Shown piece after piece: positions 16,557 through 24,150 of a stretch of DNA of 64,000 nucleotides (positions are counted from its first letter, which is position 1; the number at the start of each line of letters is the position of its first letter). The position numbers and the translations under genes were made by a program. Source of the stretch: an uncultured Clostridia bacterium (GTDB taxonomy: Bacteria; Bacillota; Clostridia; Oscillospirales; Ruminococcaceae); NCBI GenBank assembly GCA_947627985.1, contig CANQYD010000006.1, forward strand, positions 1 through 64,000. Reading direction: 5' to 3'. Under the pieces are notes generated by a model. That model was not told where the DNA came from. It made no database searches and worked only from the letters and a program-made list of their open reading frames with translations.

Positions 16557-17460
16557 GGAGTGTACAAACCGCCCACAACATGATATAATATGGTTGAGGT
16601 GATAAAAATGTCGAGAGTAGCAAAAATTGATGAAAACATATATTGCCCAAAATGCGGCAAGCACGAGCATCAGGTCAGACACGGCAAAAACAAGTCCGGC
16701 TCGCAGAAATACCGTTGCAACGACTGCAATATGGACTACACTCCAGAACCGCGCCCGTGGCAGTACAGTGAAGAAGTTCGCGAGCAAGCAATCAAGGCGT
16801 ACTACTCCGGAGTGAGCGGTCGAAAGGTAGGACTTTTGAACAATTTCAACAAATCCAACGTCTATAATTGGATAAAAAAACGAAATAAATAATCAACAGC
16901 TCGTTGAAAATCCGTCAAAAATTTCTGAAATTTTTAAAAAATTCATTAACAAGCCTAAACTTTTTGAACTCGACGAGCTTTACTGGTTTATCGGCAAAAA
17001 GCCGAAAACCGAGACGAAAGAAAATGTTTATTTGATGACTATGGTTGCCCGCAAACCGCGTATTATTGCCGGTTTACAGGTTGCCGAGGATAAGTCTGCG
17101 CACAGGATTCAGGAGATTGTCGACGGCGCTCCGTATGCAGATTTCTACTGTACCGACGGGTATTTCGGTTATCTGAGCGTTATCTATCCCGGAAAGCATA
17201 TCTACAACTGCCATGACAAAAGCGACACTTTCACCGTCGAAAGCGTTAATGCGGACCTGAGCGATTATATACCGCTGCTCAGGCGCAGGAGCAGATGTTT
17301 TGCAAGGAGTATTGAAACCCTGAGAGCCGTCGTTGAAGTTTTTGTTAACGCCTATAACAAATTCGGAATCGCAAAATTGATGTATCGTGAGAAGTATCCA
17401 AAAGGAGAATTGCCCTTCGGACTGGTTGATTTTCTTTAATGTGGGTGGAATGGACACTCC
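16557..17460 (+). mobile_element. IS1-family insertion sequence
   Basis: A ~904-bp element. The ends form a 21-bp imperfect terminal inverted repeat: GGAGTGTACAAACCGCCCACA at the left (16557-16577), and at the right (17440-17460) a sequence whose complement matches 17 of 21 positions. The transposase stop codon (17437-17439) abuts the right end. A TGTACA-N17-TATAAT promoter sits partly in the left end. I could not identify a clear target-site duplication in the flanks. Confidence 0.82.
16608..17439 (+). pseudogene. IS1-family transposase, two out-of-frame halves
   Basis: The first half (16608-16892) is InsA-like: a zinc ribbon (CPKCG...CNDC) followed by a helix-turn-helix with 'VGLLNNFNKSNVYNWIKK'. 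The second half (open from about 16876 to 17439) is InsB-like, with 'DELYWFIGKKPKT', 'YCTDGYFGYL' and 'ADLSDYIPLLRRRSRCFARS', which fit the IS1 DDE region. At the junction lies a run of seven A then C (16874-16881). The second half is in the +1 frame, and a -1 shift meets TAA at once. With six A the two would be one continuous frame. Either this is a 1-nt homopolymer mutation, or polymerase slippage restores the enzyme. Confidence 0.8.
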
Positions 17461-17477
17461 CCATTTTTCCGCACATA

Positions 17478-17506
17478 TTGACAACCCTATTATAAAGTGA
17501 TATCAT
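17478..17506 (+). promoter_or_regulatory. Promoter of the FN3 protein gene
   Basis: TTGACA (17478-17483), 17-bp spacer, TATCAT (17501-17506). Confidence 0.68.
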
Positions 17507-17538
17507 AATTATATAATTCTCTTGAAAGGGATGATAAC

Positions 17539-18972
17539 GTGAAAAGCAAATCATTCGGGTATTTTCTTACAATGATCGCCGTTTTGGCGATGCTGATCTC
17601 CTCACTGGCGATCCCGGTCTCGGCATATAAGTCTGACCATATCAGAGCCGAGGTATCCGGCACTACCGTAACTCTTAGGTGGGACCCCGGCACAAGAGGA
17701 AGCGACGCGGGATACTGCGTTATGTACAAGTTAGCGGGTACATATGGCTACGACGTCATCGATATCACCTCCGAAACGTCAATGAAGGTTACCGGGCTCA
17801 AAGAAGGCAAGTCCTACGACTTTAGCGTGCTTGACCCATTCGATTCGTATTTTGACGATCTTTACGATGAGTACTGCATCACCGTTACCATTGAGAAGCC
17901 CTCTTCCACTCCCAAGCTCAAAGCCGAATTCAAAGACGGCAAGGTAAAGCTCAGCTGGTCGGAGGCTTCCGGAGCTTCAAAGTATACGGTTCAGTATAAG
18001 AGCGAAACAATGTCTTCCTTCAAAGACCTTAAGACGACTTCGTCAAAATCTCTTAGCGTCGGAAACATCACGCTCGGAAAAAAGTATACTTTCAGGGTTA
18101 TTCCCGATGTTGGAAACAGGTCTGACAGCGTGAGCATAACTCCTATCAAGGCGGGATCAAGTCAGGCGAAAACTTCCGCCTCGACTTCAACCTCGTCAAG
18201 CGTCTCAAAAAATTCTTCAAAAAGCACTTCAAAAGCGGTCCTGCCCGATCCCGTTGCGTTCTTCCACTACGAAGCAGGCTACGATTTTGCCGATAACGGA
18301 GGAATGTTCTTCTGGTTTAAAGATGACGACGACATTGAGGGAATCACCGAGTATATGGACCTCATTTTAGACAGCTATCCGTTCTCTGCGGAAGTTTATG
18401 AGGTAAAGAATTACCTCTCTCCCGAATATACCGCTTACTACGGTCTGAAGTATACCGGAAGCGATACGGTCGGTCATATCTCGGGAAAACTCAACGGCAA
18501 TAATTATGATGATCTGGACGTTTTGATCCAAATAGATTATTGGCCTAAAGACAGCATCATCGATATGTCAATTCGCTCTTCCGACGACATTGAGTTCGTC
18601 GACAACGACGACGGAAGTGTCCATACCGGATACAATAGCAGATATGCGCCCGGAAATCAGAACAAAAATTCAGGCAGCTCATCTTCATCGTCATCGTCGT
18701 CATCTTCTTCGAGCTTCTCCTCAAGTTCAAGAAATTCAAATACCGGCAAGCGTAAATGCCCATATTGCAGATTCGGCAAGGTCACATGCACTCGTTGCGA
18801 CGGAAAAGGCGAAAGTTATGAATATTCCTCTGTTGCGAATAACTCCGGTAAGATGAATAAATCTGGTAGACAGAAAACAGGAATCCGTACATATCATAAG
18901 TGCCTAAAGTGTAACGGTACCGGCAAGCTCGATTGCACACACTGCGGCGGAGATACTTGGCTCAACGACTGA
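17539..18972 (+). CDS. Secreted fibronectin type III protein with C-terminal zinc-ribbon motifs
   Basis: A 477-residue exported protein with a GTG start preceded by GAAAGGG. Residues 1-30 are a signal peptide ending near 'IPVSA'. Two fibronectin type III-like domains follow (about 32-115 and 122-205), then a Ser/Thr/Lys linker, an unrecognised alpha/beta region (~235-365), a serine run, and a C-terminal module with four Cys pairs: CPYCRFGKVTCTRC and CLKCNGTGKLDCTHC. These resemble the CxxCxGxG zinc repeats of DnaJ. Such motifs are unusual outside the membrane. Substrate unknown; cell-surface binding is a guess. Confidence 0.8.
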   Translation: MKSKSFGYFLTMIAVLAMLISSLAIPVSAYKSDHIRAEVSGTTVTLRWDPGTRGSDAGYCVMYKLAGTYGYDVIDITSETSMKVTGLKEGKSYDFSVLDPFDSYFDDLYDEYCITVTIEKPSSTPKLKAEFKDGKVKLSWSEASGASKYTVQYKSETMSSFKDLKTTSSKSLSVGNITLGKKYTFRVIPDVGNRSDSVSITPIKAGSSQAKTSASTSTSSSVSKNSSKSTSKAVLPDPVAFFHYEAGYDFADNGGMFFWFKDDDDIEGITEYMDLILDSYPFSAEVYEVKNYLSPEYTAYYGLKYTGSDTVGHISGKLNGNNYDDLDVLIQIDYWPKDSIIDMSIRSSDDIEFVDNDDGSVHTGYNSRYAPGNQNKNSGSSSSSSSSSSSSSFSSSSRNSNTGKRKCPYCRFGKVTCTRCDGKGESYEYSSVANNSGKMNKSGRQKTGIRTYHKCLKCNGTGKLDCTHCGGDTWLND

Positions 18973-18991
18973 TCATGCAAAACAGATTACT

Positions 18992-19021
18992 AAAAGCTTC
19001 CTTGAAAAAAGGAAGCTTTTT
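18992..19021 (+). terminator. Rho-independent terminator
   Basis: AAAAGCTTCC pairs with GGAAGCTTTT over a short A-rich loop, followed by TT. It ends the FN3 gene transcript. Confidence 0.85.
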
Positions 19022-19066
19022 ATATGTAGGAAAGCTGAATAAATTATGAAATTTTCCCCCACTCTG

Positions 19067-19094
19067 TTGACAATCCGAAATAATCGGTTATAAT
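19067..19094 (+). promoter_or_regulatory. Promoter of the carbohydrate-binding protein gene
   Basis: TTGACA (19067-19072), 16-bp spacer, TATAAT (19089-19094). Confidence 0.7.
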
Positions 19095-19124
19095 TAACAT
19101 AGACCCCAAAAAAGGAGAGGTTTT

Positions 19125-21149
19125 ATGGCATATAAAAAGAAAAATTCCGCGGCTCCGGTCGTCATCATAATTTCGCTTCTGGTGATCGTCGCCGCGGTAC
19201 TTATGATGGTATTCATGGGCGGAGAGGGCGGCGGCGTCCTCGGAAAGATCAAGGACGATATCTTGGGCGGAGAGGGCGCCGAGAATCCCGCTCAGATCGA
19301 GCTGATGGAAGCAAGCGCCCTCCCCAACGCGACAACTCCCGTTCAGGAGACAAATGAAGACGGCGACACCGTCATCACCTTCAACGGCTCCGAGATCAAC
19401 GTGGAAGGACAGGGCGCCGCAGCTTCCGACGGCACGCTTCTGATCGTCCAAAGCGGCGTATATAAACTTTCCGGCACCCTTACCGACGGCAGGATCGTCG
19501 TCAACGCAAAGGGTCAGGACGTCGTTTTGATCTTGGACGGAGTGGACGTCACATGCTCAAACAGCGCGCCTCTTTACGTCTATAAGGCGGCTTCGGTGAC
19601 GCTTCTTCTGAACGGCACCACCCAAAACACCTTCACCGACGGCGAGGGCTGGAGTTATGATCTTGAATACTGCAATTCCGCCGAGGAAGAGCCCAACGCC
19701 TGCGTATTCTCTAAGGGCGACCTGATAATCCGCGGAACCGGTTCCCTAAAGATCAACGGCAACTACAATTCGGGACTTATAGGCAAGGATACGCTGAAGA
19801 TCATCAACACCACGGTCGACGTGACCGCGAAAAACAACGGTATCAACGGCAAGGACAGCCTGACGGTCCAAAACTCCACCGTAAGCGTGACCGCCGGCGG
19901 GGACTGCTTGAGATCGACTCAGGAAAACGACGCCTCGCTCGGCTGGGCAAGCTTTGCCGATTCAAATATTTATCTTGATTCTACCGACGGCGACGGCATG
20001 CAGATCGAGCGGGATATCACGGTCGACAACTGCTCGATAAGCCTTAAAACTGGCGAAAACGGCGCTCAGGGCACCGCGACTTCGTCCTCCTGCAAGGGCA
20101 TGAAGTCGTCGCAGGGGAGCATATCGATAAACAGCGGCACCATAGCGCTCGACACCATCGACGACGCCCTTCACTGCGCGGGAGACATAACCGTGAACGA
20201 CGGCAAGATATCCATCGCGACCGGCGACGACGCGCTTCACGCCGACACCGATATATATATTAACGGCGGAATTATCGAAATGCCCGACTGCCACGAGGGT
20301 CTTGAGGGCACGCTCATCGAGATCGCCGGCGGAGAGATCTATATCATCGCCGACGACGACGGCATTAACGCTTCCGGCGGCAACGATTCGAGCGGGGAGT
20401 GGGGCGGAATGTTTGAAAGCGACGGCTCGCATCTCGGCATCTCCGGCGGATTTGTCTACGTCAATTCGATGGGCGACGGAATAGATTCAAACGGCGATAT
20501 TTATATGTCGGGAGGCACCCTTATCGTCTCCGGTCCGACCTCGGGCGGGGACGGCGCTATCGACTACAACGGCGATTTTTATGTCGACGGGGGAATGCTC
20601 TTCGCCGCGGGTTCTGCAGGAATGGCTCAGGCTCCCGATAATCTCGGAATCAACGCCGTCGCGGTGACGTTTGATAAGGAGATCGAAGCCGGGACAGCGG
20701 TCTCGATATCCGGCGGCGGACAGGAATTTGTCTTTGAAGTCGAGAAAAATACCGGGAACATCGTCTTCGCCTCTCCCGACTTAGTCGCCGGCACCGAGTA
20801 TAAAATTTCCTACGGAGGAAAATATTCGGGAGAAGTCAGATACTGCGTCGCGAGCGGCGGAAGCTATTCGGGAGGCAGCGAGCTGACGACGGTCACGCTT
20901 GCCGAGGGCTTGAACGCATACGGCTCGGTCGGTATCGGCGGAAGTCTGGGCGGCGGCAGATTCGGCGAAGCCGGGCGCTTCGGAGGAATGGGCGGAGAAG
21001 GCAAGCAAAGCCCCTTCGGGCACGGAATGAAGGACGGCAGCATGCAGCCTCCCGAGATGCCGGAAGGCGGGTTCCCGCAGGATATGATGAACGGCGAGCA
21101 GCCTCCCGAAATGCCGGAGGGTGAAATGCCTCCGGAGATGGTGGAATAA
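19125..21149 (+). CDS. Cthe_2159-family carbohydrate-binding beta-helix protein
   Basis: A 674-residue membrane-anchored surface protein. Residues 10-32 form a single hydrophobic anchor. The body is built of short beta-helix turns with recurring 'GDITVNDGKISIATGDDAL' and 'SKGDLIIRGTGSLKINGNYN' patterns, as in the Cthe_2159 polysaccharide-binding family. The Asp/Gly/Asn-rich turns (e.g. 'IADDDGINASGG') suggest calcium sites. The C terminus is Pro/Glu/Met rich with repeated QPPEMPEG-like units. GGAGAGG precedes the ATG. In many Clostridia this family sits with VTC-domain and DUF4956 genes; here those lie about 17 kb away. Confidence 0.88.
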   Translation: MAYKKKNSAAPVVIIISLLVIVAAVLMMVFMGGEGGGVLGKIKDDILGGEGAENPAQIELMEASALPNATTPVQETNEDGDTVITFNGSEINVEGQGAAASDGTLLIVQSGVYKLSGTLTDGRIVVNAKGQDVVLILDGVDVTCSNSAPLYVYKAASVTLLLNGTTQNTFTDGEGWSYDLEYCNSAEEEPNACVFSKGDLIIRGTGSLKINGNYNSGLIGKDTLKIINTTVDVTAKNNGINGKDSLTVQNSTVSVTAGGDCLRSTQENDASLGWASFADSNIYLDSTDGDGMQIERDITVDNCSISLKTGENGAQGTATSSSCKGMKSSQGSISINSGTIALDTIDDALHCAGDITVNDGKISIATGDDALHADTDIYINGGIIEMPDCHEGLEGTLIEIAGGEIYIIADDDGINASGGNDSSGEWGGMFESDGSHLGISGGFVYVNSMGDGIDSNGDIYMSGGTLIVSGPTSGGDGAIDYNGDFYVDGGMLFAAGSAGMAQAPDNLGINAVAVTFDKEIEAGTAVSISGGGQEFVFEVEKNTGNIVFASPDLVAGTEYKISYGGKYSGEVRYCVASGGSYSGGSELTTVTLAEGLNAYGSVGIGGSLGGGRFGEAGRFGGMGGEGKQSPFGHGMKDGSMQPPEMPEGGFPQDMMNGEQPPEMPEGEMPPEMVE

Positions 21150-21164
21150 GATTATAAAAAAGAG

Positions 21165-21201
21165 AAAAGTTCGACGGTCATGGCGGCTGTCGAACTTTTT
21201 T
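21165..21201 (+). terminator. Rho-independent terminator
   Basis: AAAAGTTCGAC pairs with GTCGAACTTTT and continues into a T run; the loop is about 13 nt. Confidence 0.85.
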
Positions 21202-21275
21202 ATGAATTTGAAAATATTTAATTATATTATATGTCTGCACTAAACCGGGGCAGGAATGCATAATCCGCTTAATTA

Positions 21276-22337
21276 TTATCCGTTCCCCGCGCTATCCCTG
21301 ATCTCCCTCTCGATCTTCTCCGCAAGCCCGTCAAGCGCGGCGAAATCCATCGCCGAAATATAGAGCTTTTCGAGGCTGTCGTGGACGTCTTTTGCCTCCT
21401 TCAGAGCCTTCACCGCCGCGCCGAGGAGCTCTTCTCTAAGGGACGCCGCGAAGGCGATTCGGTTCTTTCTTGCGCGCAGAAGCGCGGGGTCGTAAAACCT
21501 CAGCGCGTTGATCTTTTTGACGCTCTCGGCACCCGTTCCGCTCGGCAGGAAGGCGATCCCGAGCTCCGGTATCGCGAGGATCTCATACCGCGTCCCGCGC
21601 TGTCTGACGTCGCGGGAAGCGACCGTCCCGAAGCCGTTTCGCGCGGCTGCCGTCGAGACCGTTTTCAAAAGAAAATCAGTCACGAAAAGGCAGGGATCGC
21701 TTATCTCGAAGACCGACAGCCCGTCGATCGCGCCGAACTGCGTCACGAAGCCGTCCGGGGTGACCGATGATATCTGCCGAAGCGCTATTTCAGCGGGTTT
21801 GCGGGAAGTTTTGGGTATGATCTTTTTGATTAGGCGAGCCGCATAATTTTCCAGTTTTTCGGATAATACAGCCCCGGCACCCTCGGCATAAATATCCTCC
21901 GAAATATCTGCCGCAGCGGTCAGGCAGCGCTGAGCACGCTTGTGAAGAGCGGCGTTTTCATCGAAAAGGCGGACGATATCCGAAGAATTCCGGACGAGCG
22001 CGGACATATCCCAAAAAGCGCCCAGATCGACGATTTTCTGCCCGATCCCGGGGTATTTCGGCTCGAAAACATGCGGCGGGGTGCCGTCGGCGACGATGAT
22101 CCCGAGCCCCCGAAAGACGACCGCGTCGAACGATCCGGGGTCGGAGGAGCAGAAGTAGAGCTCGGGCCCATCGAGGTCTCCGAGCGCCTGCGCAAGGCGT
22201 TTCATCAGGGTCGATTTGCCGGTGCCGGGACCGCCTTTGAGTATGTATGTGCGGAATCGGGGGTCTGCGATCAGCTCGCCGAATTTCGTCTCAAAGCCGT
22301 CGGGCGACGGCGCGCCGAGAAAGTATGATTTGTGCAT
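21276..22337 (-). CDS. P-loop ATPase (PRK06851-like)
   Basis: A 353-residue P-loop protein. Walker A is 'LKGGPGTGKSTLMKRLA' near residue 38; 'GPELYFCSSDPGSFDAVVF' follows. The overall pattern resembles a Firmicutes ATPase family of unknown role (PRK06851-type). I see no second P-loop in the C-terminal half. Start is the ATG at 22337 with GGGAGG seven bases upstream. It is a monocistronic minus-strand gene, convergent with the carbohydrate-binding gene. Function cannot be assigned beyond nucleotide binding. Confidence 0.8.
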   Translation of the reverse strand: MHKSYFLGAPSPDGFETKFGELIADPRFRTYILKGGPGTGKSTLMKRLAQALGDLDGPELYFCSSDPGSFDAVVFRGLGIIVADGTPPHVFEPKYPGIGQKIVDLGAFWDMSALVRNSSDIVRLFDENAALHKRAQRCLTAAADISEDIYAEGAGAVLSEKLENYAARLIKKIIPKTSRKPAEIALRQISSVTPDGFVTQFGAIDGLSVFEISDPCLFVTDFLLKTVSTAAARNGFGTVASRDVRQRGTRYEILAIPELGIAFLPSGTGAESVKKINALRFYDPALLRARKNRIAFAASLREELLGAAVKALKEAKDVHDSLEKLYISAMDFAALDGLAEKIEREIRDSAGNG

Positions 22338-22469
22338 GATTTTTCCTCCCATGTTGCTTTTTTACAGTGTATGCGGGAGGTGTGGGAGAGGTTATAGATA
22401 TACGGGAGCGGGCACATTATCCGAAAATTTATGGGTAACACGGTGATATTACGACTTCTGATTCCCCCC

Positions 22470-22498
22470 TTGCATTTCCCCCTTCCCCATGCTATAAT
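22470..22498 (+). promoter_or_regulatory. Promoter of the PaaI thioesterase gene
   Basis: TTGCAT (22470-22475), 17-bp spacer, TATAAT (22493-22498) with extended TGC. Confidence 0.75.
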
Positions 22499-22519
22499 AA
22501 CAAAAAAGGAGGTGGCATT

Positions 22520-22915
22520 ATGCCTACAATCGAAGAGCTTCGGGAGAGGTTCAAGGGCGATCGGTTCGCGATGCTGACCGGCGCCGAGATACGCGAGGCT
22601 GAGCCGGGTCGAGCCGTCTGCGCGGTCAAACTTCGCGAGGAGCACATGAACGCCAACAACGTGCCGATGGGCGGCGCGATCTTCACGCTGGCGGACTTCT
22701 GCTACGCCGTCGCGTCAAACGGCTTCACCGAGCACATCATCGTCTCCCAGCACTGCTCGATCACGTTTTTATCGCCCGCGAAGGGGTCTGAACTGATCGC
22801 CGAAGCGAAGTGCATACGCGCGGGTCGCTCGACATGTCTCTACGAGGTCTCGGTCCGGGACGATCTCGGGACCTTCGTCGCTCATGTGACCGTCAACGGC
22901 TTCACGGTCAAGTAA
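22520..22915 (+). CDS. PaaI-family acyl-CoA thioesterase
   Basis: A 131-residue hotdog-fold protein. 'HMNANNVPMGGAIFTLADFC' (about residues 42-61) is the PaaI signature: N-V-x-x-G-G-x-x-F-x-L-A-D, with the catalytic region at the central helix. It should release carboxylates from aromatic or short-chain acyl-CoAs in the cytoplasm. AGGAGG precedes the ATG. It is a single-gene unit about 1.2 kb upstream of an acyl-CoA ligase operon; a metabolic link to that operon is possible but unproven. Confidence 0.92.
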   Translation: MPTIEELRERFKGDRFAMLTGAEIREAEPGRAVCAVKLREEHMNANNVPMGGAIFTLADFCYAVASNGFTEHIIVSQHCSITFLSPAKGSELIAEAKCIRAGRSTCLYEVSVRDDLGTFVAHVTVNGFTVK

Positions 22916-23095
22916 AAAATTGTGATAATCAATAAAAATGCGGATATAATTTTGTATATATTTACAGAATATCGATATCGCCCGACCCCGACTGCAAGCC
23001 GTTTTCGCCTACGGCGGCAGACTTTGGGTTTATCGTTTCTGCGCTGTCTTTCGGGTTCATGAGACCCCTGCAAGCAGCGCCCCAAAAATCTAAAA

Positions 23096-23128
23096 AACCG
23101 TCGGCTTCATGTGCCGGCGGTTATTTTT
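23096..23128 (+). terminator. Rho-independent terminator between convergent genes
   Basis: AACCGTCGGC pairs with GCCGGCGGTT (23096-23122), then ATTTTTT. The A run on the left lets it work for the minus-strand membrane gene too. The ~180 bp between the thioesterase stop and this hairpin hold nothing I can identify. Confidence 0.8.
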
Positions 23129-23160
23129 TATTATTTATTGACAGCAATCGTGAAGCCGGT

Positions 23161-23817
23161 TCACCCGAAAGAAAACGGCATAACGATATTAAGCGCCAAA
23201 GCCAGCGCGATGCCTATCGCTATCATGATCGCGGTACCCTTTACGGATTCACGCCTCAAAACGAAGCACCCGCATAAAAATGTCAATGCCTCCAAAAGAG
23301 AGCGGCATTTAAAATATCCCACCCCGAACGCAAACGACATGTCAAAAAGAACGGCTGTAATTCCCGCGGAAAGGATAAGCGATATCTTGCCCTGACCTTT
23401 TGCATACCAGCAAATAAAGGCAAGAAGAGGGGAGACGGCGGTAAAGCCTATCCAAATCATCGCGTAGCTTTTTGGGAAAAACCCTGCGACATAGTTTGAA
23501 TACAAATAGTAACTTGTAACCATACCGACAAAAAACACGAAAACATTAACGCTTGCTCTTATTGCAGAATTACTGTAAACAGAAATACACAGCGCAATCA
23601 ATACCCAAATTGCAAAACGCCCAAGGAAATTATGAACATCTAATGCCCCGTCTACTGCCATAAGCACACTCGGAAGTTCAGCCTGATGAAAATCCATAAA
23701 TTTTGAAAATGTACCCAAAGCTATCCCGAGGAACAATACAGCTGCGGTATTTATAATTTTTCTATTACCGGATATAGGATTTTCCGCGCTCCTTATATCA
23801 TTCAAAAACTTGTTCAT
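23161..23817 (-). CDS. Multi-pass membrane protein of unknown function
   Basis: A 218-residue integral membrane protein with about six hydrophobic segments (for example 'TAAVLFLGIALGTFSKFMDF', 'FAIWVLIALCISVYS', 'LLAFICWYAKGQGKISLILS'). I do not recognise the family with confidence. The start at 23817 is spaced six bases from GGGAG; the ORF track ATG two codons earlier overlaps that site. It stands alone between a shared terminator and the divergent ligase operon. Base use is more A/T-rich than its neighbours, which may mean later acquisition. Confidence 0.75.
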   Translation of the reverse strand: MNKFLNDIRSAENPISGNRKIINTAAVLFLGIALGTFSKFMDFHQAELPSVLMAVDGALDVHNFLGRFAIWVLIALCISVYSNSAIRASVNVFVFFVGMVTSYYLYSNYVAGFFPKSYAMIWIGFTAVSPLLAFICWYAKGQGKISLILSAGITAVLFDMSFAFGVGYFKCRSLLEALTFLCGCFVLRRESVKGTAIMIAIGIALALALNIVMPFSFG

Positions 23818-24012
23818 AGACATCTCCCAAAATCCCGATTTCCCGAGCAGTCTCCCGCCCGGTATTTATCATTATACCGCCCAAATGTGAAAAAATCTAC
23901 CGTCGGGTAAGATGATTAAATGATTTTCCTCTCAGATTCTCCCAAAAAGCAGGCGAATTTTTCCGCTTGCGGGGAAAATATAAAAAATTGTCAACTTTGT
24001 GGGTATTTTTAG

Positions 24013-24041
24013 TTGACTTTAACCGCTGAATGTTGTATAAT
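24013..24041 (+). promoter_or_regulatory. Promoter of the acyl-CoA ligase operon
   Basis: TTGACT (24013-24018), 17-bp spacer, TATAAT (24036-24041). Confidence 0.72.
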
Positions 24042-24053
24042 ATTATATGTGCG

Positions 24054-24124
24054 ATTACACGCTTTAAAGTGTAAAATAGCCGGAGATGTCGGGAATGTAT
24101 GAAAGCGCGTTCCCGATCTCCCGG
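24054..24124 (+). promoter_or_regulatory. Two hairpins in the ligase operon leader
   Basis: TTACAC pairs with GTGTAA (24054-24075). A longer hairpin then pairs CCGG-AGAT-CGGGAA with TTCCCG-ATCT-CCGG with small bulges (24080-24124). No T run follows the second, so it is not a simple terminator. The leader is about 100 nt; protein or RNA control of the operon is possible. Confidence 0.5.
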
Positions 24125-24150
24125 AAAATTCATCAAGAAAAGGAGAAAAT

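Noticed and set aside
16545-17475. Target-site duplication flanking the IS1-family element
   Set aside because: Flanking bases (ATTTTCTC and CATTTTTC) are similar only by T-richness; no clean 8-10 bp duplication could be read.
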